50,179 bases of DNA, from assembly GCA_044506565.1 (NCBI GenBank), contig JBIQKN010000013.1, positions 1 through 50,179 of the forward strand, read 5' to 3'. The position numbers and the translations under genes were made by a program. Shown in pieces: positions 23,804 to 32,512 of this stretch. Source of the stretch: Croceibacterium_A sp044506565. GTDB lineage: Bacteria > Pseudomonadota > Alphaproteobacteria > Sphingomonadales > Sphingomonadaceae. The notes under the pieces were generated by a model. It made no database searches and was not told where the DNA came from. It saw only the letters and a list, made by a program, of their open reading frames with translations. Position 1 is the first letter of the stretch; each line of letters begins with the position of its first letter.

Positions 23804-24509
23804 CCCGGCGATCCCTCGGCGGCGCATCGCCCCGCTGCTGGCCCTGAGCCTCGTGCTCCTGCTGCTCGCGCTGCAGGGGAGCGCCGGGCTGGCGCACGAC
23901 ATCTCCGATTCCGACCGCGCCGCGGTGGCGCAAATCGCGGGCCCCGCGCCTTTCGCGTTCCTCTACCTCGGCGCCAAGCACATGGTCACCGGGATCGACC
24001 ACGTGCTGTTCCTGATCGGGGTGATCTTCTTCCTCTTCAGGCTGCGCGACGTGGTGGTCTACGTGACGATGTTCACGATCGGCCACTCGCTGACCCTGCT
24101 CGGCGGCGTGCTGCTCGACACCGGCGCCAATTCGTATGTCGTCGACGCGATCATCGGCTTCTCGGTGGTCTACAAGGCGTTCGAGAACCTCGGCGGGTTC
24201 CGCAAGCTCGGGATCGCGATCGACACCCGGCTCGCTGTTCTCGGCTTCGGCCTGTTCCACGGACTCGGCCTGGCGACCAAGGTGCGCGACCTCGGACTGT
24301 CCGAGGACGGGCTGCTGGTGAACCTGGTCTCGTTCAACCTGGGGGTCGAGGTCGGCCAGGTGCTCGTGCTGACGGTCGTCGTCACCCTGTTCAACGCCTG
24401 GCGCCGCACGCGCTCCTTCGCGCCGGGCGCTTTCTATGCCAACCTCGCGCTGATGGCCGCGGGGTTCGTCCTCATGGGTTACCAGCTGACAGGATACTTC
24501 ACGACATGA
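23793..24509 (+). CDS. HupE/UreJ-2 family membrane protein
   Basis: About 238 residues: a signal-like N-terminus with RRR before a hydrophobic run ending GSAGLAHD, then six or so membrane segments. Family landmarks are AHD at the mature N-terminus, YLGAKHMVTGIDHVLFLIG, FTIGHSLTLL, GLFHGLGLA and FNLGVEVGQ. The conserved His and Asp residues recall nickel/cobalt permease relatives, but this subgroup has no firm function. The start is unusual: no ATG, GTG or TTG fits. CTG at 23793 is preceded at 6 nt by GGAGG and gives a good signal peptide, so I propose it. It overlaps the cytochrome gene by 11 bp; the stop codon overlaps the next start (ATGA). Confidence 0.75.
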   Translation: MPDSPAIPRRRIAPLLALSLVLLLLALQGSAGLAHDISDSDRAAVAQIAGPAPFAFLYLGAKHMVTGIDHVLFLIGVIFFLFRLRDVVVYVTMFTIGHSLTLLGGVLLDTGANSYVVDAIIGFSVVYKAFENLGGFRKLGIAIDTRLAVLGFGLFHGLGLATKVRDLGLSEDGLLVNLVSFNLGVEVGQVLVLTVVVTLFNAWRRTRSFAPGAFYANLALMAAGFVLMGYQLTGYFTT

Positions 24510-25117
24510 CCGAACAGACCTCCCCTCCGCCGAGCTCTGGCAAGAAGCTGCTGATCGGCTCGGCGGCCGCCATCGCGGTTGCTGCGGTCGCGCTCGTCGT
24601 TTTCGTGCTGCCGGCCGAATACGGCATCGACCCGACCGGCGCCGGCCGCGCGCTCGGCCTCACCCGCCTCGCCGAGCCGGAAATGAACGAAGAGCAGATC
24701 CGCGGCGCCAAGCGCACCGGCGTCCTGGCCCTGTCCGACCAGCCGCTCGCGCGCGAACAGTGGGACGACGAGTGGCAGGTCGTGCTCGGTCCCTACGAAG
24801 GCATCGAGCTCAAGTACACGCTCGATGAAGGCGGTGCGATCGACTTCGCCTGGGAAGCGAGCGACACGGTCGAATACGATCTCCACTCGCATCCGTTCGA
24901 GGGCGGCACCGAGCTGACCGAGAGCTATGCGGTCGACGACGGCGAGCGCATGCAGGGCCGCTACGTTGCGGCGTTCACCGGGTTGCACGGCTGGTACTGG
25001 CAGAACCGCAATCTCGAGGACGTTACGCTGACAGTGCGCGCAGCGGGGCCGATTCGGGGCTCCACCGTATTCGTCATGGGCGCGCCGAACGAGCGCGAGC
25101 TCACACCGCCCGAATAG
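24506..25117 (+). CDS. Single-pass membrane-anchored periplasmic protein, unknown function
   Basis: 203 residues. One membrane segment (about residues 15-35, LIGSAAAIAVAAVALVVFVL) is followed by a periplasmic domain with VVLGPYEGIELKYTLDEGG, a EYDLHSHPFEGG block rich in His and acidic residues, and GLHGWYWQNRNLEDVTLTVRA. The His-containing stretch could bind metal, which is inference. It is translationally coupled to the HupE-like gene, so the two probably work together. I recall similar proteins annotated only as transmembrane anchor proteins. Confidence 0.7.
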   Translation: MTEQTSPPPSSGKKLLIGSAAAIAVAAVALVVFVLPAEYGIDPTGAGRALGLTRLAEPEMNEEQIRGAKRTGVLALSDQPLAREQWDDEWQVVLGPYEGIELKYTLDEGGAIDFAWEASDTVEYDLHSHPFEGGTELTESYAVDDGERMQGRYVAAFTGLHGWYWQNRNLEDVTLTVRAAGPIRGSTVFVMGAPNERELTPPE

Positions 25118-25242
25118 GCTCCGTCAGACCGGATTTTGTCAACTTCGTTACACTTTCGACCCTTGTTGTGGTTGCGCCTTGTCGGCTAGGCTCGCCAGCC
25201 GGCCGGACGGGAACGGCCCATGGAACATCGGGAGAGAGTGGA

Positions 25243-27201
25243 GTGGTTAGGTCGCCGCGCGCAGCATCGTTTCGTCTTCAGGCCATCGGCCGCCTCGCGC
25301 GCCCGCTGATCCCACTGTCGCTGCTGCTGGCTCCGGCCATCGCGCTGTCGCAGGACTCGCTGCCGCAGGAAGACTTCGATTACGTCGGCTGGGATGCCTA
25401 CCTCGGCGGGCCGGAGTCCTCGCAGTACACGGCGCTCGACCAGATCACCAGGGACAACGTCGGCCATCTGCAGGTGGCCTGGGAGTACCCGATCGGGCCG
25501 GGCCAGCCCCCGCAGTTCAACCCGATCGTCGCCAACGGGATGATGTACGTGCTGCGCGGCGACGGGAAGATCGCCGCGCTCGATCCGGCCACCGGCAGCG
25601 AGATCTGGCAGAGCGAGACCACCGGCCGGATCGGCGTGCGCGGGATCAACTACTGGCAGAGCAAGGACGGCTCCGATCGCCGCCTCGTGTTCCTCAACGA
25701 CGGCCTGCTGCGCGCGATCGACGCGCGCACCGGCAAGTACATCGACGGCTTCAGCGTCGACCTGCGCGAGGCGCTGCCCGAAGGCTCGGTGGTCCCGCCG
25801 CGGCCGCTGATGACCAACAATCCGGGCCGCATCTTCGAGGACACGATCATCATCTCGCTGCCGGCCGGTGCGTACGACTACCCGTCGTCCCCCGCCGACA
25901 TCCAAGCGTACGACATCCGCACCGGCGAGCTGAAGTGGGTGTTCCACGTCGTCCCGCGGGTCGGCGAGTTCGGTTCCGAGACCTGGCCGGAAAAGGACCG
26001 CGAGAGGTTCGGCGGCGTCCACAACTGGTCGGAGTCGACGCTCGATCCCGAGCTCGGGATCATCTACATCCCGACCGGCACCGCGCGCTACGACTTCTAC
26101 GGCGGCAACCGCGAGGGCGACAACCTGTTCGCCAACAGCCTGATCGCGATCGACGCGCGCACCGGCAAGCGCATCTGGCACTTCCAGACCGTCCACCACG
26201 ACCTGTGGGACTTCGACCTGCCGGTCGCGCCGAAGCTGATGACGATCACCAAGGACGGCAAGAAGATCCCGATCGTCGCGCAGGCGAGCAAGACCGGCTT
26301 CCTCTACGTGTTCGACCGCCGCACCGGCGAGCCTGTCTGGCCGATCGAGGAACGGCCGGTGCCGGCTTCCGACGTTCCCGGCGAGCATGCGAGCCCGACC
26401 CAGCCGATCCCGACCTGGCCCGAGCCGTTCGCGCGCCAGCATTTCACCGAGGCGGACATCAACCCCTACCTGCCCGCCGAGGACCAGGAGAAGCTGCGCC
26501 AGCTGCTGCGCGAGAGCCGCAACGAGGGTCCGTTCACCCCGCCGAGCCTGCGCGGCTCGATCTCGATGCCCGGGCACAACGGCGGCGCCAACTGGGGCAA
26601 CGTCGCGGTCGATCCCGCGAACCAGCGGCTCTATGTCGTCAGCCGCGAGATCCCGCTGCTGATCAAGCTCAACGAATTGCCCAACGAGGAAGCCGCGGCG
26701 CGCGCCAAGGAGCGCATGCCCAACGCGCAGGACGACACCTATCCCTACACCTCACCGGTCAACTTCCTGCTGCAGTCGAACGGCATGGTGGCGATGAAGC
26801 CGCCGTTCTCGTTCCTGACCGCCTACGACATGAACACCGGCAACATCCTCTGGCGCATCCCCAACGGCACGATCGCGACGCTCGAGGCGCAGGGCGTCGA
26901 GGACGTCGGCGCGCAGGCTTCGCGCGGCGGCCCGGTGGCGACCGCGAGCGGCCTGCTGTTCGTCGGCACCGCGACCGACCGCACCTTCCGCGCCCGCGAC
27001 GCCGACACCGGCGAAGTGCTGTGGGAACACGAGCTCGACGCGGCGACCGAGGGTGTACCGGCGGTCTACGAGGTCGGCGGACGGCAGTTCGTGACCATCC
27101 CGGTCGGTGGCGTCGGCCACTTCGCCCAGGGCCTCGGCCTCGGCGAGCCGGGTCCGAGCCGCTACGTCACCTTCGCGCTGCCGGCGGGGGGCTCGCAGTG
27201 A
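25243..27201 (+). CDS. Secreted PQQ-dependent quinoprotein dehydrogenase (glucose-dehydrogenase-like), no. 2
   Basis: 652 residues from GTG 25243, which has GGGAG 8 nt upstream and gives a basic N-terminus and signal peptide ending AIALSQ. The frame is open further upstream but lacks a ribosome-binding site. The propeller has YTALDQITRDNVGHLQVAW, the active-site block HHDLWDFDLP with Asp323, and Lys350 exactly 27 residues on (QASKTG). It continues with DRRTGEPVWPIEERPV, MPGHNGGANWGNVAVDP, and final W-motifs and GRQFVTIPVGG. It is periplasmic with the substrate unknown. The stop codon overlaps the following WEGDTLV-family gene (GTGA). Confidence 0.86.
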   Translation: MVRSPRAASFRLQAIGRLARPLIPLSLLLAPAIALSQDSLPQEDFDYVGWDAYLGGPESSQYTALDQITRDNVGHLQVAWEYPIGPGQPPQFNPIVANGMMYVLRGDGKIAALDPATGSEIWQSETTGRIGVRGINYWQSKDGSDRRLVFLNDGLLRAIDARTGKYIDGFSVDLREALPEGSVVPPRPLMTNNPGRIFEDTIIISLPAGAYDYPSSPADIQAYDIRTGELKWVFHVVPRVGEFGSETWPEKDRERFGGVHNWSESTLDPELGIIYIPTGTARYDFYGGNREGDNLFANSLIAIDARTGKRIWHFQTVHHDLWDFDLPVAPKLMTITKDGKKIPIVAQASKTGFLYVFDRRTGEPVWPIEERPVPASDVPGEHASPTQPIPTWPEPFARQHFTEADINPYLPAEDQEKLRQLLRESRNEGPFTPPSLRGSISMPGHNGGANWGNVAVDPANQRLYVVSREIPLLIKLNELPNEEAAARAKERMPNAQDDTYPYTSPVNFLLQSNGMVAMKPPFSFLTAYDMNTGNILWRIPNGTIATLEAQGVEDVGAQASRGGPVATASGLLFVGTATDRTFRARDADTGEVLWEHELDAATEGVPAVYEVGGRQFVTIPVGGVGHFAQGLGLGEPGPSRYVTFALPAGGSQ

Positions 27202-28232
27202 TCCCGCGCAAGGCGGCGCTGCTCGCCGCGGCGTTCGCCTGCGCCGCGCTGCCCGCCGCCGCGCAGCAGCGCGACCTGACCGTGATCGAGCCGGTACCCA
27301 CCGGCTACAAGGCGAAGACCACGCCGTGGGGCGAGCCCGACTTCCGCGGCGGCTGGCCGATCGACCACCTCAACGGCCGCACCCCGCTGCAGCGGGCTGC
27401 CGAGCACGGCAACCGTGCCTACCTGACGGACGAGGAATTCGCCGCTCGCGACGAGGCCGTTCAGCAACTCGCCCGGCGCTACGAGAACGAGGACAGCGAC
27501 GGCACCATGGGCATGGGCCACTGGGCCGAAGTCGCCGCCGCCAACCGGCGCACCTCGTGGATCACCTCCCCGGCCAACGGGCGGCTTCCCGAGTACACCG
27601 CCGAGGGCAAGCGCCTGTCGAGCGAGATGCGCTCGACCTGGCGGCGCGGGCAGCCGTTCGACTCCTGGCTCGACTTCGACTCCTGGGACCGCTGCATCAC
27701 CCGCGGACTGCCCGCGTCGATGTTCCCTTTCATGTACAACAACGGGATGCGCATCTTTCAGGCGCCCGGCGTGGTCGCGCTGCAGATGGAGATGGTCCAC
27801 GAGACGCGGATCATCCCGACCGACGGGCGCCCCGGCATCCCGACGCAGATCGCCAACTGGATGGGCGAGAGCCGTGGGCACTGGGAGAACGGCAACACCC
27901 TGGTGGTCGAAACGACCAACTTCAAGCCCGGCCCCTCGGCGACCAACATCGGCACGACCGGGTCGCCGCCGGAGAACGACACCCCGGTCAGCGACCAGGC
28001 GAAGATGATCGAGCGGTTCACCATGACCGGGCCCGACACGATCATCTACGAGTTCACCTGGACGGACCCGGTGGTGTTCACCGAACCTTGGTCGGCACGC
28101 CTCGAATGGCAGCGCGACGACGACTTCGGAATCTTCGAGTACGCCTGCCACGAGGGCAACGTGCAGATCCGCAACTTCATCACCGCGTCGCGCGCCGAGC
28201 GCGCTCAGGCGGCGGCCGGCGGCGGCCAGTAA
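27198..28232 (+). CDS. Exported protein of unknown function, WEGDTLV-type family (divergent member)
   Basis: 344 residues from a GTG overlapping the quinoprotein stop codon. The signal peptide ends ALPAAAQ (about residue 21). Landmarks are WGEPDFRGGWPIDHLNGRTP, FDSWDRCITRGLPASM, QMEMVHETRIIPTDGRPG, then GHWENGNTLVVETTNF (the family GHWEGDTLV site with Asn-Gly-Asn in place of Gly-Asp), MIERFTM, IYEFTWTDPVVFTEPWS and FEYACHEGN. The pair HETRIIPTDGR and GHWE..TLVVETTNF is common to large sets of uncharacterised exported proteins. The tight coupling argues it assists or follows quinoprotein no. 2. No catalytic activity can be named. Confidence 0.75.
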   Translation: MIPRKAALLAAAFACAALPAAAQQRDLTVIEPVPTGYKAKTTPWGEPDFRGGWPIDHLNGRTPLQRAAEHGNRAYLTDEEFAARDEAVQQLARRYENEDSDGTMGMGHWAEVAAANRRTSWITSPANGRLPEYTAEGKRLSSEMRSTWRRGQPFDSWLDFDSWDRCITRGLPASMFPFMYNNGMRIFQAPGVVALQMEMVHETRIIPTDGRPGIPTQIANWMGESRGHWENGNTLVVETTNFKPGPSATNIGTTGSPPENDTPVSDQAKMIERFTMTGPDTIIYEFTWTDPVVFTEPWSARLEWQRDDDFGIFEYACHEGNVQIRNFITASRAERAQAAAGGGQ

Positions 28233-28260
28233 ACCACAAGACAATCAGGGAAGAGGCCCG

Positions 28261-29985
28261 ATGACCAAGACCGTTCGTATCCTGCTCGCCTGCACCATGT
28301 TGGCCGGCGCTTCGGCCGCCCACGCGCAGGCCATCTCCCCCGACGAGCCGGTGCGCACCCAGCAGGGCCTGATCCAGGGCGCACCCGGCAAGGTCGAAGG
28401 GGTTACCGTCTTCAGGAACATCCCGTTCGCCGCGCCGCCGGTCGGCGAACTCCGCTGGCGCCAGCCGCAGCCGCCGCAGCCGTGGCAAGGCGTGCGCGAC
28501 GGCTCCCGCTACGGCGACGTCTGCGTGCAGAACCCGGCCCCGCAGCGCTTCCCGCCCAACGCGGCGACCGACACCGAGAACTTCACCGGGATGAGCGAGG
28601 ACTGCCTCAACCTCAACATCTGGACCCCGGCCAGGCAAGCCGGAGAGAAGCTGCCGGTGATGGTCTGGCTCTATGGCGGCGCCTACAACGAGGGCGGCGG
28701 CAACGCGCCGTTTTCCGAAGGCGACAACCTCGCCGCCAAGGGCGTGGTCATGGTCACCTTCAACTACCGCGTCGGCCCGTTCGGGTTCTTCAGCCATCCC
28801 GAGCTGACCGCCGAAGGCGGCGGGGCCGCGGGCAACCAGGCGCTCGGCGACGCGATCGCGGTGTTCAAGTGGCTCAAGGCCAACGTCGAGGCGTTCGGCG
28901 GCGATCCGAACAACATCACGCTGTTCGGCGAGAGCGCCGGCGCGGCGATGAACGGCGGCCTGGTCGGCGCGGCCGGCGCTCGCGGGACGTTCGAGCGGGC
29001 GATTGCGCAGAGCGGCGCGTGGATGGGCCTCGGCATCGGCACGATGATCCCGAACCACGTTCCCGGCGCCACGCTGCCTCCCCCGCCGCCGGCCGGCACT
29101 CCCGCGCCCGCGCCGGGGCCCGGCGGGCCGGGCGGCTTCGGCAACATGCCACCGTCGGCCGAGTTGCGCGGGCTCGCCAATGCGCGCCAGATCGGGGCCG
29201 AGAGCCTCGCTGCGCTGCGCGCGCTTCCGGCCGAGGAAGTGCAGCAGAAGCTGCGCGGCCACGGGATGATCATCGACGGTCGGATCATCACCGAGGACCT
29301 CTCGATCACCTTTGCCGAGGGCCGCCAGAACCCGGTCGACGTCCTGGTCGGCTCGAATGCCGACGAAGGCTCGTTCGCGGCCGGTCCGCCGGCAACCGCC
29401 GAGAGCTGGCGCAACGGTGCGGCCCAGCGCTGGGGCGCTCAGGCCGAGCTCGGCCTCGCCGCTTACCCGGCCTCGACCGACGAGGAAGCCCAGGCCCAGG
29501 CGCCGCAGCCGTTCACCGACACGCTGAGCTGGCACATGCGCCTGTTCGCCAAGGAGCAGGCGAAGATCGGCAAGGAATCGTGGCACTACTTCTTCACCCA
29601 CGATCCGCCCTACGACGAAGGCCAGCGCGACCTGGGCTCCGCGCACACCGGCGAGATCCCCTACGTGTTTGACAACCTGTGCGCGCCGCGCACCTTCCCT
29701 GGGGGATCGTCGGTCAAGTTGATGTGCGGCAACCCGCGCGAGGAGGCGTTCGCCGACCAGGTGTCGCAGTATTTTGTGAACTTCGCTCGCACGGGCGATC
29801 CGAACGGAGACGGCCTGCCGCAATGGCCGGCGATGCGCGACCTCGGTCCGAACGAGACGATGATCCTCGACGCCGACGGCTCGGGCAAGGGACCGTGGAT
29901 CGGCGAGGCCAAGGACCGGCTGTACTCCGCGATGTTCGAGGCCCGCGTCGCCGAACCGCTCGGCATCGCCGCCGGCGGGGACTGA
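28261..29985 (+). CDS. Exported type-B carboxylesterase
   Basis: 574 residues with a signal peptide (about residues 1-23, ending SAAHAQ). The alpha/beta-hydrolase family signature is complete: VFRNIPFAAPPVGELRW, SEDCLNLNIWTP, PVMVWLYGGAY (oxyanion hole), and GESAG with nucleophile Ser225. NADEG supplies the acid Glu369, and HTGEIPYVF supplies His462. An unusual insertion at about residues 274-297 is almost only Pro, Gly and Ala and interrupts the catalytic domain after the nucleophile region. It should hydrolyse carboxylic esters in the periplasm. It follows the quinoprotein and WEGDTLV genes by 28 bp, so it may release alcohols for oxidation, which is inference. Confidence 0.88.
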   Translation: MTKTVRILLACTMLAGASAAHAQAISPDEPVRTQQGLIQGAPGKVEGVTVFRNIPFAAPPVGELRWRQPQPPQPWQGVRDGSRYGDVCVQNPAPQRFPPNAATDTENFTGMSEDCLNLNIWTPARQAGEKLPVMVWLYGGAYNEGGGNAPFSEGDNLAAKGVVMVTFNYRVGPFGFFSHPELTAEGGGAAGNQALGDAIAVFKWLKANVEAFGGDPNNITLFGESAGAAMNGGLVGAAGARGTFERAIAQSGAWMGLGIGTMIPNHVPGATLPPPPPAGTPAPAPGPGGPGGFGNMPPSAELRGLANARQIGAESLAALRALPAEEVQQKLRGHGMIIDGRIITEDLSITFAEGRQNPVDVLVGSNADEGSFAAGPPATAESWRNGAAQRWGAQAELGLAAYPASTDEEAQAQAPQPFTDTLSWHMRLFAKEQAKIGKESWHYFFTHDPPYDEGQRDLGSAHTGEIPYVFDNLCAPRTFPGGSSVKLMCGNPREEAFADQVSQYFVNFARTGDPNGDGLPQWPAMRDLGPNETMILDADGSGKGPWIGEAKDRLYSAMFEARVAEPLGIAAGGD

Positions 29986-30044
29986 GACCACCGCGCCCTT
30001 CCCCCTTCCAGTGGGAGAAGGGACTTGTCCGCACGCCGCGCCGC

Positions 30045-30091
30045 GCTACCCTCTCTGAAGGCATGCCGCCGAGGCATCGAGGGAGGGTAGC
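30045..30091 (+). promoter_or_regulatory. 5'-leader hairpin masking the ribosome-binding site of the cytochrome-quinoprotein gene
   Basis: GCTACCCTCTCT (30045-30056) pairs with AGGGAGGGTAGC (30080-30091) as 12 bp with a single G-U. Inside it ATGCC (30063-30067) pairs with GGCAT (30073-30077). The stem ends directly before the ATG at 30092 and contains the only Shine-Dalgarno-like GGGAGGG. Translation should therefore depend on opening the stem by temperature, protein, ligand or upstream ribosomes. The pairing is read from sequence; the regulatory effect is inference. Confidence 0.55.
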
Positions 30092-32221
30092 ATGGGGACT
30101 GTCCGCAAGGTTGCGCTGCACTCAGCAGCGCTCCTCACGCTGGCCGGCGGGGCAACGCTCGCCCTCGCGCAAGCCGCCCCCCCACCTCCCGCCGTGGCCG
30201 ATTTCGCCGATCAGGTCGAGTCCGGCCGCGCGGCCTACGCGACCGACTGCGCGGCCTGCCACGGCCAGCAACTGACCGGCAGCCAGTTCGCCCCGGCGCT
30301 CAAGGGCGCGGCATTCCTCAACAAGTGGGGCGACGCCCCGCTCGAGCAGGTCCACGACTACATTCGCTCGTCGATGCCGCCGGCCAATGCGGGCGGCCTG
30401 TCGGACGAGACTTACGCCGCGCTGCTTGCGCTGATCCTGGCCGAGAACGGTGTCGACAACGGCGGCGCGCCGCTCCCGGCGGACAGCCGGCAGCTCGCCG
30501 GGCTGACGATGCCCCCGCCCCCGCCGGTCGGCGCTCGCGACGGAGTCGGGGTCGGCGGGCTCGCCGAGGGCGCGACGCTGCCGCCCTGGCCCGCTCCGCC
30601 CGACCGCTTCGCCGACTACACGCCGGTCACCGGCGAAATGCTCGCCAACCCTGCGCCCGAGAACTGGCTCAGCTGGCGCCGCGCGCACAACGGCCACGGC
30701 TATTCGCCGCTTCGGCAGATCAACGCCGGCAACGTATCCGAGATGCGCGTGCGTTGGGCGCAGGCCCTGCCCCCCGGCGTCAACATGAACGAGCCGCTCG
30801 TGCGCGACGGGGTGCTCTACGTGTTCGGTTACGGCGACAGCGTGTACGCGTTCGACGCTGCCGACGGGCGCAACCTGTGGGTCTACCAGCGCCGCCTGCC
30901 CGAAGGCACGCCGCTGACCTCGAAGAAGACGCTCGCGCTGTGGGGCGACAAGCTGTTCACCGCGACCTCGGACAACCATCTCGTGGCGCTCGACGCCCGC
31001 ACCGGGCGGCAGGTGTGGGACGTGCCGCTGACCGACCGGCCGGACATGCGCACGCCCGGCGGGCCGCTCGCGGCCGATGGCGTGATCATGCAGGGCCTCG
31101 CCAGCCAGGCTCCCGGCGGCGGGTTGATCGTCGCTTTCGACGCCGAGACCGGCGAGAAGCTGTGGGAGTTCGAGACCGTGGCCAAGCCCGGCCAGCCCGG
31201 GGGCGACACCTGGAACGGGATCCCGGCCGAGGAGCGCCGCGGGGGCTCTCAGTGGACTTCGGGCACCTACGACGCCGAAAGCGGCCTCGCGCTGTGGGGC
31301 GTGGCGCAGAGCTACGACACCGGGCCGCTGCGCGACCGCAAGCCGGGGATGAACAACGACGCGCTGTTCACCAACTCGACGCTCGCCTTCGTGCCGCGGA
31401 CCGGCGAGCTCAAGTGGTACTTCCAGCACATGAAGAACGACCAGTACGACCTCGACTGGGTGTTCGACCGGGTGATCGGCCGCGTCGAGATCGACGGCGA
31501 GCTGCGCCGGGTGGTCATCACCAGCGGCAAGGAAGGCCTGTTCGACCTGCTCGACGCCGACACCGGAAGCTACATCAAGACCGTCGACATGGGGCTGCAG
31601 GACTTCATTGTCGCGATCGACCCCGAGACTGGCGACAAGACGCCCGACCCCGACAAGCTTCCCGGACGCGACCGCCCGCCGGTATTCATGTGCCCGCACG
31701 CGGGCGGCGGTCGGAACTGGAGCCCGACATCGTTCAATCCCAACAGCCGGATGCTGTTCGTCAACGCGCGCGACATCTGCATGCAACTGGTGCCGGCCGC
31801 GGACGGCTTTCTCTCGAGCGGCGTCAACGTCCGCTACGCCCCGCGCCCCGGCAGCGACGGGATGCACGGCGTGCTGCAGGCAATCGACCTCGAATCGGGC
31901 GAGATCGTGTGGGAAACGCGGCGGCGGCAGACGCCCGACATGGGCATCCTGACGACGGCCGGCGGGTTGCTGTTCACCGGCTGGATGGATCGCCAGGTCG
32001 TCGCCTACGACCAGGCGACCGGCCGCGAGCTGTGGAGCAGCGGGGTGACCGGCGTGCCGAACGCCTCGCCGATCACTTACGCGGTCGACGGCAAGCAATA
32101 CGTCGCGATCGTCACCGGCCACGGCAATCCGCTGGCGTTCGGCGTACCCGACGTGATCCCCGAGACCCAGCTGCCGCCGGTCAACAGCTCGGCAATCTAC
32201 GTCTTCGCGCTGCCGGACTGA
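30092..32221 (+). CDS. Secreted cytochrome c-quinoprotein fusion (PQQ dehydrogenase no. 3)
   Basis: 709 residues. Signal peptide (ending LALAQA, about residue 28), then an N-terminal cytochrome c domain with CAACH at residues 53-57 and a possible axial Met in RSSMPP. A Pro-rich linker near residue 145 leads to a PQQ propeller starting WLSWRRAHNGHGYSPLRQIN. The active-site block reads KNDQYDLDW with Asp453 and Lys480 27 residues later (TSGKEG). W-motifs such as GRQVWDVPL, GEKLWEFE and GREIVWET-like repeats continue to ALPD. Classic quinohemoprotein alcohol dehydrogenases carry the cytochrome at the C-terminus, so the order here is reversed. Substrate unknown; it is periplasmic. Confidence 0.86.
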   Translation: MGTVRKVALHSAALLTLAGGATLALAQAAPPPPAVADFADQVESGRAAYATDCAACHGQQLTGSQFAPALKGAAFLNKWGDAPLEQVHDYIRSSMPPANAGGLSDETYAALLALILAENGVDNGGAPLPADSRQLAGLTMPPPPPVGARDGVGVGGLAEGATLPPWPAPPDRFADYTPVTGEMLANPAPENWLSWRRAHNGHGYSPLRQINAGNVSEMRVRWAQALPPGVNMNEPLVRDGVLYVFGYGDSVYAFDAADGRNLWVYQRRLPEGTPLTSKKTLALWGDKLFTATSDNHLVALDARTGRQVWDVPLTDRPDMRTPGGPLAADGVIMQGLASQAPGGGLIVAFDAETGEKLWEFETVAKPGQPGGDTWNGIPAEERRGGSQWTSGTYDAESGLALWGVAQSYDTGPLRDRKPGMNNDALFTNSTLAFVPRTGELKWYFQHMKNDQYDLDWVFDRVIGRVEIDGELRRVVITSGKEGLFDLLDADTGSYIKTVDMGLQDFIVAIDPETGDKTPDPDKLPGRDRPPVFMCPHAGGGRNWSPTSFNPNSRMLFVNARDICMQLVPAADGFLSSGVNVRYAPRPGSDGMHGVLQAIDLESGEIVWETRRRQTPDMGILTTAGGLLFTGWMDRQVVAYDQATGRELWSSGVTGVPNASPITYAVDGKQYVAIVTGHGNPLAFGVPDVIPETQLPPVNSSAIYVFALPD

Positions 32222-32230
32222 GGGAAGGAG

Positions 32231-32447
32231 CCCTCATCCAAGCTCCGCTAGGCGCCTTGCGGCGCCAAGCTTCGCTATCCTTCTCCCACCAGTGGGAGAA
32301 GGAGGCTGGCCGCCAGCGCTGCGCATTTCTTCTCCCGCTGGCGGGAGAAGCTTTACCGCCAGCGCAGCGCACTCCTTCTCCCACTGGTGGGAGAAGGATA
32401 CGGAGGCTTGGCAGCTTGCTGCCTAGCCGCAGTTGGATGAGGGCCCC
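32231..32447. mobile_element. MITE-like palindromic element, copy 2
   Basis: 217 bp without an ORF. The left arm CCCTCATCCAA matches the right arm TTGGATGAGGG. It has three internal palindromes: CTTCTCCCAC/GTGGGAGAAG within 32278-32303, CTTCTCCCGC/GCGGGAGAAG at 32329-32350, and a third of the first type within 32373-32398. The final 57 bp equal those of copy 1. One palindrome more than copy 1 suggests gain or loss of units. It lies between convergent genes. Confidence 0.75.
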
Positions 32448-32460
32448 CTAATCCCCAACG

Positions 32461-32488
32461 AAAAAGGCCGCCCCGAAGGGCGGCCTTT
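32461..32488 (-). terminator. Rho-independent terminator for the minus-strand membrane-protein pair
   Basis: GGCCGCCC (32466-32473), loop CGAA, GGGCGGCC (32478-32485). On the minus strand the stem is followed by TTTTT; on the plus strand by only TTT. It is 25 bp past the stop codon at 32513. Confidence 0.88.
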
Positions 32489-32512
32489 CCGTTCGGCGCC
32501 GATCCGCCAGGC

